Origin: Propionivibrio soli
Lineage (GTDB): Bacteria; Pseudomonadota; Gammaproteobacteria; Burkholderiales; Rhodocyclaceae
Length of the DNA stretch: 64,000 bases
Direction of reading: 5' to 3'
Assembly (NCBI RefSeq): GCF_025770765.1
Contig: NZ_JANZKY010000016.1
Span: 62,001-126,000 of the forward strand
Part shown: positions 27,278 to 35,959 of the stretch, in pieces
How the letters are laid out: every line of letters begins with the position of its first letter
Position numbering within the stretch: the first letter of the stretch is position 1
The notes under the pieces: model-generated
What the model saw: the letters and a program-made list of their open reading frames with translations, nothing else
Database searches by the model: none
Told to the model about the DNA's origin: nothing
Program-made: the position numbers and the translations under genes

Positions 27278-28735
27278 TTGAACACCGAACTGAGCCAACC
27301 ACCGACTTCCGTCCGTTGGGCCTTGTCCAGCCTGTCGTTGTGCATCCTGCTGGCTTCGCTGGGTATCAGCATCGCCAGCGTTGCTTTGCCTGAATTGATG
27401 TCGGCGTTCGACGCCACCTTTGCCGATGTGCAGTGGATCGTTCTGGCCTATCTGCTGGCTATCACTACCGTAATCATCAGCGTCGGACGGCTCGGCGACC
27501 TCGTCGGCCGGCGACGCCTGTTGTTGGCCGGGATCACGGTGTTCGCCGCCGCATCGACCCTGTGCGGGCTTGCCCCCTCGCTCGGCGTATTGATCGCCGC
27601 ACGCGCGTTGCAGGGCGTCGGGGCGGCTAGCATGATGACTCTGGCCATGGCGGTGGTCGGTGAAACGGTCCCCAAGGAACGGACAGGCAGCGCGATCGGC
27701 CTGCTCGGGACGATGTCGGCGATCGGCACCGCGCTCGGTCCAACGCTGGGAGGCTTGCTGATCTCAGGGTTCGGCTGGCAGGCTATCTTCCTGATCAAAG
27801 TACCGTTAGGTGCGGCGGCATTGTTCCTGGTCCTGCGCTTTCTTCCGGCCACCCCGAATGGTGCCCCGTTGCGACACATTCGTTTCGACTACGCCGGCAC
27901 GCTGCTGCTCGCGCTCAGTCTGGCCGCCTATGCGCTTGCGATGACTTTGGGGCACGGCCAATTCAGTACGGTCAACGGATTACTGTTGTTGGCTGCCGCC
28001 GGCGGCGCAGTGGTCTTCATGCGCGTCGAGGCAAAGGCGGTTTCGCCGCTGGTCCAACCCAAGATCTTCGCCGACCGCGCCTTGCGTTCAAACCTGGTGA
28101 CAAACGCTTTAGTATCGACCGTGATCATGGCGACGTTGGTGGTCGGCCCGTTCTATCTGTCGCGTTCGCTTGGTCTGGACAGTGCGGCGACCGGTTTGGT
28201 CCTCTCGGTCGGTCCTCTGATGGCGGCGTTGACCGCTTTCCCAGCCGGGCGGCTGGTTGACCGAGTCGGCGCACCCCGCATGACGTTGATCGGCCTTGCC
28301 GGAATAACGAGCGGCTTTACCGCGCTGGCGGCGCTACCTACGGCCGCGGGGCTCGCGGGCTACCTCGCCCCCCTCGTTGTCGTCACCTCAAGCTACGCCT
28401 TGTTCCAGACGGCCAACAACACCGCCGTCATGAGCGGCGTCGAGACAGACCGGCGGGGCCTAGTCTCAGGCATGCTCAATCTTTCACGCAATCTAGGCTT
28501 GATCTCCGGAGCATCGTTCATGGGCACGGTATTCGCGCTGGCGTCCGCGAGCAGCGACTTTGCCAGCGCACCACCCGAAGCCGTGGCCGGGGGGATGCGG
28601 CTCACGTTCGCTGTCGCGGCGGCCTTAATCGTCATAGCCCTGAGCACGGTGGCGATTGCAGCCCGCACATGTCACGAGATAGCGAAGCGATCGCCGGCAA
28701 CGGCGTCGGTACAGGAACCGATAAGTGAGCCATAG
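27278..28735 (+). CDS. MFS transporter, DHA2 (EmrB/QacA) drug-efflux type
   Basis: 485 aa with about 14 predicted transmembrane helices. Motif A is 'GRLGDLVGRRRLLL', the motif-C region is 'GTALGPTLGGLLI', and motif-D-like 'VLAYLLAITTVI' is also present. Proton-driven export of drugs or small organics across the inner membrane is expected. The start is a TTG at 27278 with AAGGAG (27266-27271) 6 nt upstream. It is probably regulated by the divergent LysR protein. No membrane-fusion partner (EmrA-like) is encoded nearby, so it may act alone. Confidence 0.9.
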   Translation: MNTELSQPPTSVRWALSSLSLCILLASLGISIASVALPELMSAFDATFADVQWIVLAYLLAITTVIISVGRLGDLVGRRRLLLAGITVFAAASTLCGLAPSLGVLIAARALQGVGAASMMTLAMAVVGETVPKERTGSAIGLLGTMSAIGTALGPTLGGLLISGFGWQAIFLIKVPLGAAALFLVLRFLPATPNGAPLRHIRFDYAGTLLLALSLAAYALAMTLGHGQFSTVNGLLLLAAAGGAVVFMRVEAKAVSPLVQPKIFADRALRSNLVTNALVSTVIMATLVVGPFYLSRSLGLDSAATGLVLSVGPLMAALTAFPAGRLVDRVGAPRMTLIGLAGITSGFTALAALPTAAGLAGYLAPLVVVTSSYALFQTANNTAVMSGVETDRRGLVSGMLNLSRNLGLISGASFMGTVFALASASSDFASAPPEAVAGGMRLTFAVAAALIVIALSTVAIAARTCHEIAKRSPATASVQEPISEP

Positions 28736-29270
28736 AGCGCGCTTGGGCATGATTAAGCGATTAGCATCTCGCATCGTCGCTACGTATCTGGTGCGGATCG
28801 ACCACGTGCGCCAATTCCTCCGCCGATCGCCAAAAAAACAGGCAGGCTGGAGATCTCTTTTACCGACATCGGCTTAGCGAGCTTATCCAGGTCTTATCCA
28901 CAGGAATGGCCCCAGATTCTGTGGGTAGCAATCGATACCACGGGCACCGTTCAGCGCCCAGACCACATATCAGAGCACCTCGCCCGCCGCCCACAAACGA
29001 AGCGTGTCGGCCGAATGACGCCGTACAGTGTAGAGCAAAGGCCGGATCCCGGCCTTGGGCTCACGCGGCCTCTGTGTGCCATCGCCCCATCGAGTAAACG
29101 GTGATGCCATCGGGAAGAAAGGCGCCGGTTGGTCCCATCGGCACGATAGGGTCACGTAGCCGTCCGGTTGCCTTCGTGCTATCGGTTACTCAACCTACAC
29201 CGCGCCATGCAGCCTTCTCATCGAAAGCGAGGCCGGGCCACCGATTTGCAGCAACAAAACGATGTTGGCA
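28736..29270. other. Gene-free region with two DnaA-box-like sites and a hairpin
   Basis: 535 bp without a credible gene. It contains TTATCCAGG (28883-28891) and TTATCCACA (28894-28902), DnaA-box-like nonamers in tandem; the second is a perfect match to the consensus. A perfect 8-bp hairpin, AAGGCCGG/CCGGCCTT with a 3-nt loop, lies at 29038-29056. No replication genes are near, so an origin is not claimed. The region marks the left border of an accessory-looking segment. Confidence 0.4.
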
Positions 29271-30245
29271 TCAGCTGCCGAAGCGACAACAACCACAAGG
29301 GGGCTTCAGCCGGTAGGTCTTCTTGACCTGTTTTTTTCCTCTGGGCGACGACAGGCGGCTCGGGTCGCGGTAGATGATTGCTTCGCTGATTCCTGCCCAA
29401 CGACGTGCTTCGTCGCCAACCAAAGGCTCGGTCTCGTAGCCAAGTTTCTCGGACAATGCCGGAAGGAATACGTCGAAGGCCGCCTTCACCGTTTGCCCCC
29501 ATTCGGAAGTGGCACCCAAGGCAAAGTAGTAGAACAAGATGGATAACAGCAGTCCGCTCGTCGGCAACCAGACCTCGCGGACATATCCGTGGTAAGCGCA
29601 CAGCAAAGCGGCGGCATCGGCGAGGAGCAGCGATAACACCGAGAGATTCAGCCAAAGGTCGGCCCCTGTTTTCGCCGTTTCAATAACCTCCGCGTAGTCT
29701 TTGGGCAGGATGCACACGAGCCGGCTCCAACCTGGGATGCCGTCAAGACCGTACATGACGCGCGGGTACACCTCGAACGCGCGGATCCGGTTTCCCAGGC
29801 TTGTCGGGAGAAGGAAGCGCTCCGAATCAGGAAACTGCTCGGCCAGCTTAAGGTTAAGCGCGCTCCAGGTTCGCTGTTGTTCGTCGGTGAACTGTTCGCC
29901 TTGCCGCTCATAGGCTTCAGCAAGGGCCTTAACGGCCGTGTGGGTCGCCTCGAATCGGTATGTCTCTATGCGCTTCAATACCGACCAGGAAGCGATGCCG
30001 ATGTACCCCTCGAAAAGCCGATAGATGAATCGATTGAAAGCAACCAGGATCGTCCCTACCAGCCACGAGAACAACGCGGCCATGCCTCCGAGCGTCGCGA
30101 GATCCTTGGTAATTGAATCCCAGCCAGGCAGGGTGAGGTGCAATACGTTCGTCGTCAGTGTGGCGGCCAAGCAGAACGCGAATCCCGGTAGCAGGAAGCC
30201 GACGACGAAGTTCTTGCCGAAGAGCTTTGGTATCTCGTTGAGCAC
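29271..30245 (-). CDS. Integral membrane protein of unknown function
   Basis: 324 aa, not recognised. Hydrophobic segments lie near residues 12-32 ('FVVGFLLPGFAFCLAATL'), 50-70 ('LGGMAALFSWLVGTILVAF') and two in tandem at about 200-245 ('LLADAAALLCAYHGYV', 'LLLSILFYYFALGATSEW'). A soluble helical stretch of about 120 residues lies between the second and third, and the tail is basic, ending with two nearby cysteine residues ('PPCGCCRFGS'). The start is a GTG at 30245, 14 nt after the stop of the HU-like gene, so the two are probably co-transcribed. No enzymatic motif is visible. Confidence 0.6.
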   Translation of the reverse strand: MLNEIPKLFGKNFVVGFLLPGFAFCLAATLTTNVLHLTLPGWDSITKDLATLGGMAALFSWLVGTILVAFNRFIYRLFEGYIGIASWSVLKRIETYRFEATHTAVKALAEAYERQGEQFTDEQQRTWSALNLKLAEQFPDSERFLLPTSLGNRIRAFEVYPRVMYGLDGIPGWSRLVCILPKDYAEVIETAKTGADLWLNLSVLSLLLADAAALLCAYHGYVREVWLPTSGLLLSILFYYFALGATSEWGQTVKAAFDVFLPALSEKLGYETEPLVGDEARRWAGISEAIIYRDPSRLSSPRGKKQVKKTYRLKPPCGCCRFGS

Positions 30246-30259
30246 GTTGGCTGCCCGTT

Positions 30260-30610
30260 CTAGCTCTTCACCGGTTTCATTTTGCGCGGCGGCGGCGCGT
30301 CGGTGGTTGGGTCCCCCGGTAGGCTGGCGTTGAGCAACTTCACCTCAAACGTTTTGCTCGGAGTGAATTGCACGATTCGCGGGGAGGCGGCTTTAGCACG
30401 CAGCCCGAAGTGCGGATCAAGAAGCAGGCGCAATCCGCGCTTCCTAACGGTAAAGGTACCGTACTCTTTCAACGTCACGGAACCCGTTTGAGTCAGCTGC
30501 TCAGCGACCGTCCCGAGGAGATCATCGAGGGGACCACCGGGTTCAATCCCCGTCAGCCTGATCTTCTTGCGCATCGCGCTGGCCACATGCTTCTTCGTAA
30601 TCCTACTCAT
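30260..30610 (-). CDS. Divergent HU/IHF-like DNA-binding protein
   Basis: 116 aa, slightly longer than HU (about 90). The pattern matches HU/IHF: N-terminal helices 'ITKKHVASAMRKKI' and 'LLGTVAEQLTQTGSVTL', then 'KEYGTFTVRKR' (the GxF(x)6 region of the family), a variable beta-arm and the C-terminal 'RIVQFTPSKTFEVKL'. The arm lacks the usual GRNPxTG text ('LLLDPHFGLRAKAASPR'), and the tail is Pro/Lys-rich. The ATG at 30610 follows a strong AAGGAGG site. It is first in a two-gene unit with the membrane protein. It is likely an accessory nucleoid-type protein; the role is unknown. Confidence 0.65.
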   Translation of the reverse strand: MSRITKKHVASAMRKKIRLTGIEPGGPLDDLLGTVAEQLTQTGSVTLKEYGTFTVRKRGLRLLLDPHFGLRAKAASPRIVQFTPSKTFEVKLLNASLPGDPTTDAPPPRKMKPVKS

Positions 30611-30979
30611 AGAGCCTCCTTCATCCGACTCCGTCGTCGCTCAATCTGGTCAGGAGACTCCTGGATAAGCGACTGCTTCAGACTACCCTTCCGAGGGCAT
30701 CACACAACAAGCGAAAGGCGAAGTCAACACGCTGGCACACGACGTGTTCTTGAGCGGAGCTGGCGGACCGATCGCCGCCGACAGGCATACCCAAAGAACA
30801 GCATACGGAATGAAGTCGTGGAGGGCTTCAGAACGGGCCACAGTCTTTACAAAGAGTTTTCAGCAAAATCGAGATCATGGGACCGGAATTTACGAAATCT
30901 TGATGCACGCGCCTCGAGTCTTTCCAACGTTTTGACGCGCGTGTTCTTAGCATGATGGTGTCAATCAAGGAGAACCATC
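30611..30979. other. Intergenic region with first copy of the kdp-type regulatory block
   Basis: 369 bp between the divergent HU-like gene and the 68-aa ORF. It holds a perfect CAGGAG-A-CTCCTG palindrome near 30649 and, at 30889-30937, a block repeated upstream of kdp. No other gene is supported. Confidence 0.5.
30889..30937 (+). promoter_or_regulatory. Regulatory block, copy A (upstream of the 68-aa membrane ORF)
   Basis: TTTACG (30889-30894), N3, TCTTGAT (30898-30904), N15, CTTTC (30920-30924), N5, TTTTGACG (30930-30937). All four words and all three spacings are repeated at 31204-31252 upstream of the kdp operon. It is probably a binding array for one regulator, most simply KdpE, plus promoter sequence. 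The identity of the regulator is inferred. Confidence 0.55.
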
Positions 30980-31186
30980 ATGACAATCCGAAGCTACCTG
31001 ATCCTCATTGCCACACACCCGCTGTTGTTGCGTCTGGCGATAGCAGCGCTAGCCGTTATGGCGATTGCCGTCGTCCACACCGTGGCCAAACGCCTGCTCA
31101 CGCCTCCTCGGACACGCCGCGCCGAACGCGCAGCCTCCTCGGTACAAAACGAGCCTCGTCGAGTCATCGCGACGGTCTTTTTCTGA
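30980..31186 (+). CDS. Small single-span membrane protein upstream of kdp
   Basis: 68 aa. The ATG at 30980 has a strong AAGGAG site 7-8 nt upstream. An N-terminal hydrophobic helix of about 28 residues ('SYLILIATHPLLLRLAIAAL' and on) is followed by a basic, Arg-rich tail ('PPRTRRAERAASS'). I recognise no family. Because its upstream region repeats the block in front of kdp, it may be expressed under potassium limitation. The strong ribosome site and membrane pattern favour a real gene, but with no homology evidence this is moderate. Confidence 0.5.
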   Translation: MTIRSYLILIATHPLLLRLAIAALAVMAIAVVHTVAKRLLTPPRTRRAERAASSVQNEPRRVIATVFF

Positions 31187-31203
31187 TGCGACGCCCCCCG
31201 ATT

Positions 31204-31252
31204 TTTACGGTTTCTTGATACGGGTAGCGCACATCTTTCGATCATTTTGACG
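31204..31252 (+). promoter_or_regulatory. kdpp: Regulatory block, copy B (kdp operon promoter region)
   Basis: TTTACG (31204-31209), N3, TCTTGAT (31213-31219), N15, CTTTC (31235-31239), N5, TTTTGACG (31245-31252), followed by TATACGAT (31261-31268), a possible -10 region. It lies 50 bp before the first ORF of the kdp operon. KdpE, encoded by the last gene, is the expected activator of kdp at low K+ or high osmolarity. Confidence 0.6.
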
Positions 31253-31301
31253 ACCAGCTTTATACGATGAATCCGTCGAAATAAAACAATGGAGTTCGCT
31301 C

Positions 31302-31394
31302 ATGGATATCGCCTTTCTCGCGCTCATCGGACTGTTCTTCGTCCTGATGATCGGCTTTGCCGCCGGCTGTGCCCGGTTGGGAGGTGGCAGATGA
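31302..31394 (+). CDS. Small membrane peptide at the head of the kdp operon
   Basis: 30 aa: one hydrophobic helix ('[18 protein letters not shown]') ending in 'CARLGGGR'. The stop overlaps the start of kdpF as ATGA, so it is coupled to the operon. GGAG (31291-31294) precedes the ATG. Short ORFs of this kind before kdpF occur in other Proteobacteria as far as I recall; the function is unknown. It could be an extra small Kdp subunit. Confidence 0.55.
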   Translation: MDIAFLALIGLFFVLMIGFAAGCARLGGGR

Positions 31395-31483
31395 CCTGGC
31401 TTTACGTTCTCAGCGGCATCGTCGCCGCCGGCCTGCTCGTCTATCTGGTTGCAGCGCTGCTCAACCCGGAGGACTTTTCATGA
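31391..31483 (+). CDS. kdpF: Potassium-transporting ATPase subunit KdpF
   Basis: 30 aa, normal for KdpF: one transmembrane helix ('[19 protein letters not shown]') with the typical 'NPEDF' C-terminus. It stabilises the KdpFABC complex in the inner membrane. It overlaps kdpA by ATGA at 31480-31483 and carries its own GGAGG site for kdpA within its 3' end. Confidence 0.88.
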   Translation: MTWLYVLSGIVAAGLLVYLVAALLNPEDFS

Positions 31484-33258
31484 CCACGCATGCCTGGACG
31501 CTTCTTGGACTTTTCCTGGCCATCCTGTTGGTGACCGTCAAACCGATGGGTCTCTATCTCGCCAAGGTGATGGCAGGCGATTATGGATTCGTCCGCAAGA
31601 CCGAAAGCCCCCTCTATCGGCTGTGTGGCGTGCAGGCGGACGAGGAGATGGTCTGGCTGAAATACGCCTTCGCCATCCTTCTGTTCAATGCGCTCGGCGT
31701 TCTTGCCGTGTACGCGCTGCAGCGCCTGCAGGCGTGGCTGCCGCTCAACCCGCAGGGCATGGCTAACGTCAGTCCGGACTCGGCGTTCAACACAGCGATC
31801 AGCTTCGTCTCGAACACCAACTGGCAGGGCTACGGCGGCGAGTCGACGATGAGCTACCTGACGCAGATGCTGGCGCTCACCGTGCAGAACTTCCTGTCCG
31901 CCGCCACCGGCATCGTCGTCGTCATCGCACTGATCCGCGGCTTCGCCCGCCACACCGCAGCGACGGTAGGCAATGCCTGGGTCGATCTCACGCGCGTCAC
32001 ACTGTACGTCCTGTTGCCGATCTCCATCGTCTATGCCGTCTTCCTGGTAGGCCAAGGGTCGATCCAGAACCTCGATGCGTACAAGGAAGTCACGACGCTG
32101 GAAGTCACCAAGTACGACGCACCCAAACTCGACGCCGACGGCCAGCCGGTCAAGGATGAAAAAGGCGCCGTGGTCAACGAACCCGCTGAAACGGCGACCC
32201 AGACGCTGGCCATGGGGCCGGTCGCCTCGCAGGAGGCGATCAAGATGCTCGGCACCAACGGCGGCGGCTTCTTCAACGCCAACTCGGCGCATCCCTACGA
32301 GAATCCGACGCCGCTGTCGAACTTCATCCAGATGCTGTCGATCTTCCTGATCCCCGGTGCGCTGTGCTTCACCTTCGGACGCATGGTCGGCGACACCCGC
32401 CAGGGCTGGGCCGTACTCGCCGTGATGACGGTGATGTTCGCCGGACTGGCAATCGCCGCCATGTATTTTGAACAGCAGGCCAACCCTCTGCTGACGCAAC
32501 TCGGCGTCGATCCGACGTTCGGCAACATGGAAGGCAAGGAGACGCGTTTCGGTATCGCCGATTCCGGACTGTTCGCCACAATCACCACCGCCGCGTCCTG
32601 CGGCGCGGTAATCGCCATGCACGACTCGTTCATGCCGCTCGGCGGCCTGGTGCCGCTGGTCGACATGCAACTCGGAGAAGTGGTCTTCGGCGGCGTCGGC
32701 TCGGGCCTTTACGGCATGCTGGTGTTCGCCATCCTGGCGGTCTTCATTTCCGGCCTGATGATCGGCCGCACGCCGGAGTATCTCGGCAAGAAGATCGAGA
32801 CCTACGAGATGAAGATGACCTCCATCGCCATCCTGGTCACTCCGCTGCTGGTGCTGGTCGGCACGGCCGTCGCCGTGATCACCGGCGACGGCCGTGCCGG
32901 CATCGCCAACCCCGGCGCGCACGGTTTCTCCGAGATCCTCTACGCCTTCTCCTCGGCGGCCAACAACAACGGCAGCGCGTTTGCCGGGCTTTCCGCCAAT
33001 ACGCCGTTCTACAACACCATGCTGGGGATCGCGATGTGGTTCGGACGCTTCGGCGTGATCGTGCCAGTGCTGGCCATGGCCGGCTCGCTGGCCGCCAAGA
33101 AGCGCCTGGCCGTCACCGAAGGCACGCTGCCGACCCATGGGCCGTTGTTCGTCGTCCTGCTGATCGGCGTCGTGTTGCTGGTCGGCCTGCTGAACTACGT
33201 TCCTGCGCTGGCACTTGGTCCGGTCATCGAGCAGTTGATGCTCTTCGCCACGTACTGA
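31480..33258 (+). CDS. kdpA: Potassium-transporting ATPase, K+-binding subunit A
   Basis: 592 aa, about 10-12 membrane helices. KdpA is the channel-like K+-selecting subunit of the high-affinity KdpFABC pump. Pore/selectivity segments include '[17 protein letters not shown]', '[16 protein letters not shown]', '[19 protein letters not shown]' and '[17 protein letters not shown]'. The ATG at 31480 is coupled to kdpF, and 13 nt separate it from kdpB. A very long minus-strand open frame across this gene is a composition artefact. Confidence 0.97.
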   Translation: MTTHAWTLLGLFLAILLVTVKPMGLYLAKVMAGDYGFVRKTESPLYRLCGVQADEEMVWLKYAFAILLFNALGVLAVYALQRLQAWLPLNPQGMANVSPDSAFNTAISFVSNTNWQGYGGESTMSYLTQMLALTVQNFLSAATGIVVVIALIRGFARHTAATVGNAWVDLTRVTLYVLLPISIVYAVFLVGQGSIQNLDAYKEVTTLEVTKYDAPKLDADGQPVKDEKGAVVNEPAETATQTLAMGPVASQEAIKMLGTNGGGFFNANSAHPYENPTPLSNFIQMLSIFLIPGALCFTFGRMVGDTRQGWAVLAVMTVMFAGLAIAAMYFEQQANPLLTQLGVDPTFGNMEGKETRFGIADSGLFATITTAASCGAVIAMHDSFMPLGGLVPLVDMQLGEVVFGGVGSGLYGMLVFAILAVFISGLMIGRTPEYLGKKIETYEMKMTSIAILVTPLLVLVGTAVAVITGDGRAGIANPGAHGFSEILYAFSSAANNNGSAFAGLSANTPFYNTMLGIAMWFGRFGVIVPVLAMAGSLAAKKRLAVTEGTLPTHGPLFVVLLIGVVLLVGLLNYVPALALGPVIEQLMLFATY

Positions 33259-33271
33259 TTGGAGAACAACA

Positions 33272-35350
33272 ATGACCCGCAAGACATTTACGCTGTTCGA
33301 CCCGACCCTGGCCGTTCCTGCCATAGCCGAATCGTTCAGGAAACTGAACCCGGCTGTGCAATGGCGCAACCCGGTGATGTTCGTCGTATATATCGGCAGC
33401 ATCCTGACCACCATCCTCTGGGTGCAAGCCCTGGGTGGCCAGGGCGAAGCGCCGACCGGATTCATCCTGGCCGTGGCCCTGTGGTTGTGGTTCACCGTGC
33501 TCTTCGCCAACTTCGCAGAAGCACTGGCCGAAGGACGCAGCAAGGCGCAGGCGGCTTCGCTGCGCGGCCTGAAAAAGGAAACCTGGGCCAAGAAACTGTA
33601 TGAGCCGCACATCAATGCCAAATGGCAGATGATTCCGGCCACCGACCTGCGCAAGGGCGACGTCATCCTGGTCGCCGCGCAAGAGTTCATTCCGGCCGAC
33701 GGCGAGGTCATCGAAGGCGTCGCGTCGGTGGACGAGTCGGCGATCACCGGCGAATCGGCGCCGGTCATCCGCGAATCCGGCGGCGACTTTTCCTCGGTCA
33801 CCGGCGGCACACGCGTGCTGTCCGACTGGATCATCGCGCGCGTCACGGTGAACCCCGGCGAGACCTTCGTCGACCGCATGATCGCCATGGTTGAAAACGC
33901 CAAGCGCCAGAAGACGCCGAACGAGATCGCACTGACCATCCTGCTCGTCGCGCTGACCATCGTCTTCCTGGCCGTGACGGTGACGCTGCTGCCGTACTCG
34001 TTGTTCAGTGTCGACGTTGCACAGTCGGGCACCCCGGTCAGCATCACCGTGCTAATCGCGCTGCTCGTCTGCCTGATCCCGACCACGATCGCCGGCCTCC
34101 TCTCGGCCATCGGCGTCGCCGGCATGAGCCGCATGATGCAAGCCAACGTCATCGCCACCTCCGGGCGCGCGGTCGAGGCGGCCGGCGACGTCGATGTGCT
34201 GCTGCTCGACAAGACCGGAACGATCACCCTCGGTAACCGTCAGGCCTCGACCTTCCTGCCGGCCGACGGGATCACCGAAGCCGAACTCGCCGACGCCGCG
34301 CAACTTGCCTCGCTGGCCGACGAGACGCCGGAAGGCCGCAGCATCGTCGTCCTCGCCAAGCAGCGCTTCAAACTGCGCGAACGCGACATCCATGCGCTCG
34401 ACGCCCACTTCGTGCACTTCACCGCGCAGACGCGCATGAGCGGCGTCAACCTGGGCGAGCGGCAGATCCGCAAGGGCGCGGCGGAAGCCATCAAGGCCTT
34501 CGTCGAAGCCGAGGGCGGCCACTTTCCAAAGTCGGTGAGCGGCAAGGTCGACGACGTCGCCCGCCGCGGCAGCACGCCGCTGGTGGTCGCTGAAAGCGCA
34601 GGCGGCAAGGTACGCGTCCTCGGCGTGATCGAACTCAAGGACATCGTCAAGGGCGGCATCAAGGAACGCTTCGCCGAACTGCGCCAGATGGGCATCAAGA
34701 CGGTGATGGTCACCGGCGACAACCGCGTGACGGCCGCGGCGATCGCCGCCGAAGCGGGCGTCGACGACTTCCTGGCCGAAGCCACGCCAGAAGCCAAACT
34801 CAAGCTGATCCGCCAGTACCAAACGGAGGGCCGTCTGGTGGCGATGACCGGCGACGGCACCAACGACGCCCCGGCGCTGGCCCAGGCCGACGTGGCCGTG
34901 GCCATGAACACCGGCACGCAGGCGGCCAAGGAGGCCGGCAACATGGTCGACCTCGACTCCAACCCGACCAAACTGATCGAGGTCGTCGAGACCGGCAAGC
35001 AAATGCTGATGACGCGCGGGTCGCTGACCACGTTTTCCATCGCCAACGACATCGCCAAGTACTTCGCCATCATCCCGGCAGCCTTCGTCAGCACCTACCC
35101 GCAGCTTTCGGCGCTCAACGTCATGGGCCTTGCGAGTCCGTCGTCGGCGATCCTCTCGGCGGTGATCTTCAACGCCCTGATCATCGTCTTCCTGATCCCG
35201 CTGGCCTTGAAGGGCGTCAAGTACCGCCCGCTCGGCGCGGCCACGCTGCTGCGCCAGAACCTGGCGGTCTACGGCCTCGGCGGCATCGTCGCCCCCTTCC
35301 TCGGCATCAAGCTGATCGACGTGCTGATCGCTGCGGCTGGTCTAGCCTGA
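33272..35350 (+). CDS. kdpB: Potassium-transporting P-type ATPase, catalytic subunit B
   Basis: 692 aa. This subunit hydrolyses ATP and drives K+ uptake. The phosphorylated Asp313 is in '[10 protein letters not shown]'; 'ITGESAPV' is the actuator loop; '[20 protein letters not shown]' marks the P domain hinge. The membrane motif '[17 protein letters not shown]' is typical of KdpB. An AGAAC-rich spacer with GGAG precedes the ATG. It lies in the normal kdpFABC order. Confidence 0.98.
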   Translation: MTRKTFTLFDPTLAVPAIAESFRKLNPAVQWRNPVMFVVYIGSILTTILWVQALGGQGEAPTGFILAVALWLWFTVLFANFAEALAEGRSKAQAASLRGLKKETWAKKLYEPHINAKWQMIPATDLRKGDVILVAAQEFIPADGEVIEGVASVDESAITGESAPVIRESGGDFSSVTGGTRVLSDWIIARVTVNPGETFVDRMIAMVENAKRQKTPNEIALTILLVALTIVFLAVTVTLLPYSLFSVDVAQSGTPVSITVLIALLVCLIPTTIAGLLSAIGVAGMSRMMQANVIATSGRAVEAAGDVDVLLLDKTGTITLGNRQASTFLPADGITEAELADAAQLASLADETPEGRSIVVLAKQRFKLRERDIHALDAHFVHFTAQTRMSGVNLGERQIRKGAAEAIKAFVEAEGGHFPKSVSGKVDDVARRGSTPLVVAESAGGKVRVLGVIELKDIVKGGIKERFAELRQMGIKTVMVTGDNRVTAAAIAAEAGVDDFLAEATPEAKLKLIRQYQTEGRLVAMTGDGTNDAPALAQADVAVAMNTGTQAAKEAGNMVDLDSNPTKLIEVVETGKQMLMTRGSLTTFSIANDIAKYFAIIPAAFVSTYPQLSALNVMGLASPSSAILSAVIFNALIIVFLIPLALKGVKYRPLGAATLLRQNLAVYGLGGIVAPFLGIKLIDVLIAAAGLA

Positions 35351-35365
35351 ACACAGGAGAACTCA

Positions 35366-35938
35366 ATGAAAACCCTGCTACGCCCCGCCCTCAGCCTGTT
35401 CGTGCTGTTGAGCGTCATCACCGGCCTCGCCTATCCACTCCTCGTGACCGGCATTGCCAAGACCACCTTCCCGGTGGAAGCGGGCGGCAGCCTGATCGTC
35501 AAGGACGGCAAGACGATCGGCTCGCGCCTTATCGGGCAGAACTTCAGCGATCCTAGATACTTCTGGGGCCGCCCGTCGGCCACCACGCCGATGCCGTACA
35601 ACGCGTCCGCGTCGGGCGGTTCGAATCTAGGGCCGCTCAATCCCGCCCTCATGGACGTGGTCAAAGGCCGAATAGACACGCTAAGGGCTGCCGATCCGGG
35701 CAATACATTACCGATACCCGCCGATCTGGTCACCGCCTCGGCCAGCGGCCTTGATCCGCACATCGGCATAGCGGCGGCGGCGTACCAAGCCGGCCGCATC
35801 GCCCGCGTGCGGGGGATCGAGCTCGCTGTCGTGGAAGGTCTCGTCGCTCAATACACAGAGAGCCGTCAATGGGGTATCTTCGGAGAGCCACGGGTCAACG
35901 TGCTGGCACTGAACTTGGCGCTCGATGGTTTACGCTAG
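35366..35938 (+). CDS. kdpC: Potassium-transporting ATPase subunit KdpC
   Basis: 190 aa with one N-terminal membrane helix ('[18 protein letters not shown]') and a periplasmic domain carrying the family motifs '[20 protein letters not shown]', '[12 protein letters not shown]' and '[10 protein letters not shown]'. KdpC assists assembly and substrate affinity of the Kdp pump. It follows kdpB by 15 nt with its own GGAG site. Confidence 0.97.
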   Translation: MKTLLRPALSLFVLLSVITGLAYPLLVTGIAKTTFPVEAGGSLIVKDGKTIGSRLIGQNFSDPRYFWGRPSATTPMPYNASASGGSNLGPLNPALMDVVKGRIDTLRAADPGNTLPIPADLVTASASGLDPHIGIAAAAYQAGRIARVRGIELAVVEGLVAQYTESRQWGIFGEPRVNVLALNLALDGLR

Positions 35939-35959
35939 GAAAGACAAGGAACAATAACG

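Noticed and set aside
30535-30560. A tRNA T-loop-like GGGTTCAATCCCC
   Set aside because: It lies inside the HU-like coding region, and no acceptor, D or anticodon stems can be drawn around it.
31441-34227. A 928-codon open frame on the minus strand across kdpA and kdpB
   Set aside because: It lies antisense to two certain genes. It has no family similarity and has low-complexity Asp/His/Glu/Arg-rich text. GC-rich codon bias leaves the opposite frame open.
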